A DNA stretch of 64,000 nt from Mesostigma viride (taxonomy: Eukaryota > Streptophyta > Mesostigmatophyceae > Mesostigmatales > Mesostigmataceae): positions 1 through 64,000 of the forward strand of contig RPFO01001488.1 in assembly GCA_009746045.1 (NCBI GenBank), given 5' to 3'. The number at the start of each line of letters is the position of its first letter. Within the stretch, counting starts at the first letter, position 1. The notes under the pieces are model-generated. The model was given only the letters and a program-made list of their open reading frames with translations, had not been told where the DNA came from and made no database searches. Of the stretch, positions 33,990 through 64,000 are shown piece after piece. A program made the position numbers and the translations under genes.

Positions 33990-36900
33990 TCACACACTGG
34001 TAAATAACAATATTCGAAACAGCCTGGTAGAACTAGGCAAAGGCACGTAATAATGCGTATCTGAAACGAGCAATGCCACACATATTGCTCGCACATAGTG
34101 CTCGTAGAGCATGCACAGATTTCAGGCGTGGGCGTTCCAGCCTCGCTTACCCGGGTGAAGCGGGGCTTGCTGGAAGTTGCCATAAGTCATCATCCGACAT
34201 ACATGTGATTCACGCTTTGACTTGTCTATATATTCTATTCATGCTGGGCAGCCACTCATCAAGAACTGCCAAAATAAATATGAATGCAGACGCAATGCTG
34301 TCAGAATAAAAAAAGAATAATTATCGTTCAATGAGCGTTTGGCAGGCCCCCGTTGGAGTCAGGAAACAATAGCTGCGGTTCGTCTGGCTTCTCAGAAGCC
34401 TGAACTTTTTCAAGCGCCGCAATGAGCTCCCCAACTCTGGCAGTTACAAACGTCCATTCCAGTGCATGTGGCAGAATCAATCAGTCCAAAAGAATATGTC
34501 AGTACCTGCCTGCCCCCCCCCCCCGCCCCCCCCCTGCACTCTTGGCACAGAGACCGATTCCTACATGGGCAAAACGATGGGGTTTGAGATGGGGGTTAGT
34601 GGGGAACTGGGTGCTGACATGTGGTGTTCATCTAGCTTTACTTGCAGAAATATTCACGATGATTGACTTCCAACATCAAGGCCTCACCAAAGGCTAACGG
34701 TCGTCACCAGCAGTTGGCGCTGCTCAGGCGAGAGGAGGCTGAGTTAAAGCTTATTAAAAAATTTGGCCTTTGGTTTACTTTGGATGTAGTTTAATTGCCA
34801 CATGCGGGAAAGATAGGGCTGCTATGCCTTGGCCATGATGTGAAAGGCTGTCTGCGACATGGGTGACCGCCCGATTTTTACCAAGGGTTGAAGGCGCTCC
34901 TAATTCTTCTTGTATTGGCCCACTTGTTGACAAGGGTCGGTGGCTATTGTTGGTGGTCCGAAAAAATTCGAGGTAGACATTACACGAATTGATTACAAAG
35001 ATTCGTAATTGTATTGTTAGAAGCGTACTAGCTGTCGGCTGGTTGCTAAACGAAACTTTTAAGTGCTTTTTGTAGGTTGTGATGTTGGACCCAAATTTCT
35101 CATACAACGGTCGATAGGAGAGATTTGGGCTTGCAAGTTCCTAAGGACCCTGTACGACGACCTCTATGACTAGCCTGCTAGGCTGGCGGTGTGTAGCCAC
35201 GCTTTTTCTGGTGGTGTTTTCAGCACCGTTCAGGCTGGTGCGTGACACATGCCGGTGCTAATTAATTGATGATGATGTCAGCTTGTGTCGGTGGACCATG
35301 CCTTAAGCAAACTCGGCAGGCAAGGATGCACATTTGTTTCATTTCAGACAGTGGCCGCCACGGCCACCTGTGCAGATCTGCACATTTTAGCGCTGGTTGA
35401 ATCTGGCTCTATCGCCAAGGCAGGTGGTGATACAACAGCGAAGTAGTCCGACTAAGAATGGTCGAAAACAATTTAACTTGGGCCCCCATGCCATTTTCCC
35501 CGGCTGCGGGTCCTTTTGGCATGGGCGAAGGATGAAGCGCTACTTCGGCGGTTTGACCAGCTTCGGCGGAGCTGATCATAAGTTTCTAAAACAGTTCTAG
35601 TGTCACATCCCAGGCTTGCCACCATACGATGGTGCGTGTGTCCTGACCTTGCCGCTAGAGGTCACGCCACAGTTGTTCGTCAGGGCCGGCCAGTTTACAT
35701 AACTGCTTTGTTGGTTGTGACGGCAGGTTCATCAGTACAATTGCCACTGCCATGGAGGGGACTGTAGGAACCGCTCGTGGGCTGCGTTCTGAAGCTGAAA
35801 ATTTTCCCTATCGAGAGACTTGGGTCGGAGAAGGCGTCTTAGGGGGGCGAGGCAGCGCCATACCCGAGTCATTCCTTTCTTGCGGCTTGGTCAAATATGG
35901 TGTCGTAAAACCCTTTCCTTCTTGGTGAATCCTGCGACTAGGGCTATGGAATGTTCAAGCTCCTTTCAGGGGGCCGTCGCTTTTGGGGTGAGATGCTTGA
36001 GCCGTTTTGAAAACAGCAGGCCCCTGGGGGTGGGGTATAAAAGCCAAGCGCGGGCAGAGTCGTCATTTAAGATGTTGCGTCACGCCTGGTGGTCACGAGT
36101 TCGAATCGGCGCGAAGGGGTTGGCGCCAGGGAGGTTGCTCCGGTGGAGGCTTCTTGCTTCCACGTGCGGCGTGAGAAACCGTAAGGTGCCTGCAGCTGCT
36201 GCTTTTGTGACAGGGCTCCATTTATTGTTTCAATTAAATGCTGGTCTTCTTGGGAGACTAGCGACCTTAATGGAGTTTAGTTCAAACAACAAGACCAAGC
36301 TCGAGTATCACACGTTATAACATGCTTCTTTTCTACGCTTCCATTCGGAAACCCTTGTGCGTGAACGGATGGGTGCAAGCCAATTGACAATAAAAAGGTG
36401 TTACTACGCCCAGTATCAAGACAAGGCACACGAGATAACAGCACCCCCCTTTGGCATACCACCCCAACAACGACAGGAACGTGTCAGGACCCTCTTGGCA
36501 AGCCCATATCGCACATGCCCAGTGCTGCGTTCTTGTATTTCCACCATGATGAAGAAATTAACGTTTCAGTTGGCATATTAAAAAGCGTGCACCTGTGGGC
36601 AGATTCCGTCTCAAACGTATGCGAAAAGCTAGAGGCAAGCGAAAATAGCTAGGGAGCTGCTGTCCCGCGCATGCCAATGGAATCAACCAACCAGCTATCA
36701 GAACCCACATCCACGCATAGCGCCGCGCCCCCAAACCCCAGCATAATGCCTTTTCGCCAAACCCACACGTAGCGCCTTGACATGCCCACACGTTGGGGCG
36801 TACCCTATCATTGCGCGCAGCACCGCCAGCCATTGCCAACACGTGCACCACGAAATAGGGCTGGTAATTGACAACCATGTCAACACTGCTAACCAACGCC

Positions 36901-37375
36901 GTCTCAAGATTGGTAATCAACGCGCCATTTGCAGGATGCTAACCACGGGCCAGACGATAGCATTGCCTACCAAATCTTACCTTGGCATCTCTAATCAACG
37001 CCCTCAGCACCACTTCTTCCCATCGCTGCGCACTCCCCCCTCTCCTCCCCCCATTTCCTGCACTGCGCCAAACTTGCTGCGTGATGACTCACATGCAAGT
37101 GATGCCCTGACAATTGCTATACCATCACTGACTCCCGCGCACCTTATGGAATGCCCTGACCACAGCCACCCTCCTCACCACCGCCCAAACCCACCCTCCT
37201 CACCACCGCCCAAACCCACTCATTGTGCGCGCGTGCATGTCAAGTGTAAAGTCTCCCTCAACGTGCGATGGATAGCGCCCGCTATCCGCATGCTCTCAGA
37301 CTCCATTCCCCACAACATGCCCACGACGACCCACACTTCCAGATTGCCACTCAAGGCCCCAAGCATCACTACCCC
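33990..37375. other. No supported gene
   Basis: The longest frame (35820-36320, plus) has no recognisable domain. The minus frame at 34775-35107 ends in a Ser/His-rich stretch without a recognised family. A C-run with G interruptions lies at 34514-34540. If the channel gene has further 3' exons after 37384, they would fall here, but I cannot identify them. Confidence 0.45.
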
Positions 37376-37383
37376 TTACTCAC

Positions 37384-62705
<25,322 letters not shown>

Positions 62706-64000
62706 CTGCGCCGTTTGTTACAAGGCACACAGGCCCCAGCAGTCAGGAAATGCGGGCCTGCTGGTGCAAATGCTACCCAGGTAAACTGGGAAGGATTGTG
62801 CCTGGACAAAAAAGGCCTTTAAACGCTCCAACTGCGGCCTGTACCTATGTAAAAAGTGACAAGCAGATTTGGTCGTCAGCAAGTTTCTGCCGTGTTACCA
62901 GCATCTTTCCTGCCCCTGGATGTTACCACAAAGGATAGGCTAGAGTGGTATTACTTAGGCTCGTGTAGCACTGTATCATTCAGGCTGTCCACTAGAAAAT
63001 GCTTCCACTTTGCTGCGCTCTGCCTGCTGCATCCCTGCTCGACACGGTTCCAAGAGATCCTGCCAGCTCGTTTTGACCGCAACCTTCTGAACAACATTAG
63101 CACACATTGCAACAGCTGGACAGTAAAGTGCATGTAGTGCTGATAGCTGACCAACATTTGCGCCTCTTGCCGGCGACGATGGCACACAAGGCTCAGATGC
63201 ACGATAGATTTAAAATCCTCGAAGTCCCTACAGGAAAACACCAGATGGGTGTGTAAAAGGACTGACTATTCTGCTGAATAGCTTGCATACTCAGTTTCTG
63301 GTTCGCTGCTGACCAGGTAGAGGAAATAGGCATGCAGGATTGAACGTTACACACACCCCGGCCATGGCGTGCGCGTGCTTTTACTGGCTAAATGTCGTCG
63401 TGGTTAAGTTAGGATTTGCCCGCTTATTTTCCATATGAGCCTTTTCTTGTCACTTTCTCTTGACCTCATCTACTGTGTAGGCCATCGGGCTTGACTTGCA
63501 TCAACCTGTCAAGGCACAACAGGGAATATCAAATTGGGGAAAGCCTACTAAACCCTGCTTGACCCACACCCCGCTACCAGCTGCCATAACCATCTCCTGA
63601 GGGCCCAGCCTGCAGCACCAACTTGATTTCCTTGGGCACGCAGTGTCTTGGCACTCAGGCCCCTGGCAAATGTTAGCGGCACGCGCCTGCCCACCCTGAC
63701 GCGGTATGACAGCGAGCAAGACGGGCGGTGAACCCCTTTGGACCTGAACGCTATGAACCACGGGGGATGCCTGCAAACACTACTATGCCTCGCCCCCAAA
63801 GAAAACCTTCACCTATTCGTAACTGTTGCCCTGTTTCACCTGTCATCCTTGCTTAACAAGTATCAAAGCAGCCACAAGAACACAGCGGCCAGCTTGCACA
63901 CTCACAGGGTCGCCACCCAGATGGGCTAAGTCAGCCCGCAAAACCGACCAGCCACCATCCTTCCTGTCCCCCGTGTGCCCCCGACGGCTATCCGGTCGGG
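62706..64000. other. No exon or gene recognised; probably intron of the channel gene
   Basis: Short frames on both strands have no channel-like segments or family motifs. As domains I-II are missing, this stretch is most likely intronic and the gene continues past the window edge. Confidence 0.5.

Overview
This window is eukaryotic nuclear DNA. It has no prokaryotic operons or ribosome-binding sites. It contains several superfamilies of eukaryotic transposable elements, very many micro- and minisatellites, and a multi-exon ion-channel gene with GT-AG introns of up to about 4.4 kb. The organism is probably an alga or other protist with a large, repeat-rich genome. A green alga fits, given the chromodomain Ty3 element, the divergent copia element, a plastid-like tRNA-Ser remnant and a four-domain calcium-type channel, but the sequence alone does not settle the lineage.

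Layout. (1) 1-4.7 kb: simple repeats, a truncated tRNA-Ser-like pseudogene and tandem units carrying a 14-bp palindrome; no convincing gene. (2) 4.7-8.9 kb: a candidate DNA element bounded by about 14-bp (imperfectly 23-bp) terminal inverted repeats, carrying a GC-rich, Pro/Ala-rich orphan ORF broken by a frameshift. (3) 9,978-31,706: one Ty3/gypsy chromovirus with 721-bp LTRs, a 5-bp target duplication, a PBS and a PPT. Its internal region runs gag, protease, RT, RNase H, integrase, chromodomain and an extra 3' ORF, and has been opened by four later insertions, each with its own target duplication: a reversed LINE 3' fragment (TSD 10 bp), a hAT-like non-autonomous element (8 bp), a complete copia-type element on the minus strand (5 bp) and a short ORF1-only LINE (11 bp). 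The host element is dead (frameshifts, stops, a changed integrase glutamate). (4) 32.2-33.4 kb: a minus-strand LINE reverse-transcriptase fragment. (5) 34-37 kb: nothing I can support. (6) about 37.4-62.7 kb, minus strand: the 3' half of a voltage-gated Ca2+-type channel gene (domains III and IV, an EF/pre-IQ-like region and an IQ-like motif) in about 18 exons. Its 5' half (domains I-II) must lie beyond 64 kb. (7) 62.7-64 kb: no further exon recognised.

The exons splice in consistent phase at most junctions, so the channel gene looks intact here. Its introns are full of tandem arrays. Several of these are repeated or decayed copies of the neighbouring exon-intron border itself, so extra splice-site-like sequences surround the genuine ones. 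One intron also holds an AT-rich block with fragments resembling an IS630/mariner transposase and a bacterial-type sugar O-methyltransferase.

The observations most worth following are this exon-border duplication pattern, the copia element with its protease-like domain between integrase and RT, the ORF1-only LINE with a paired-hairpin (TTAA)n 3' end, and the bacterial-looking block.
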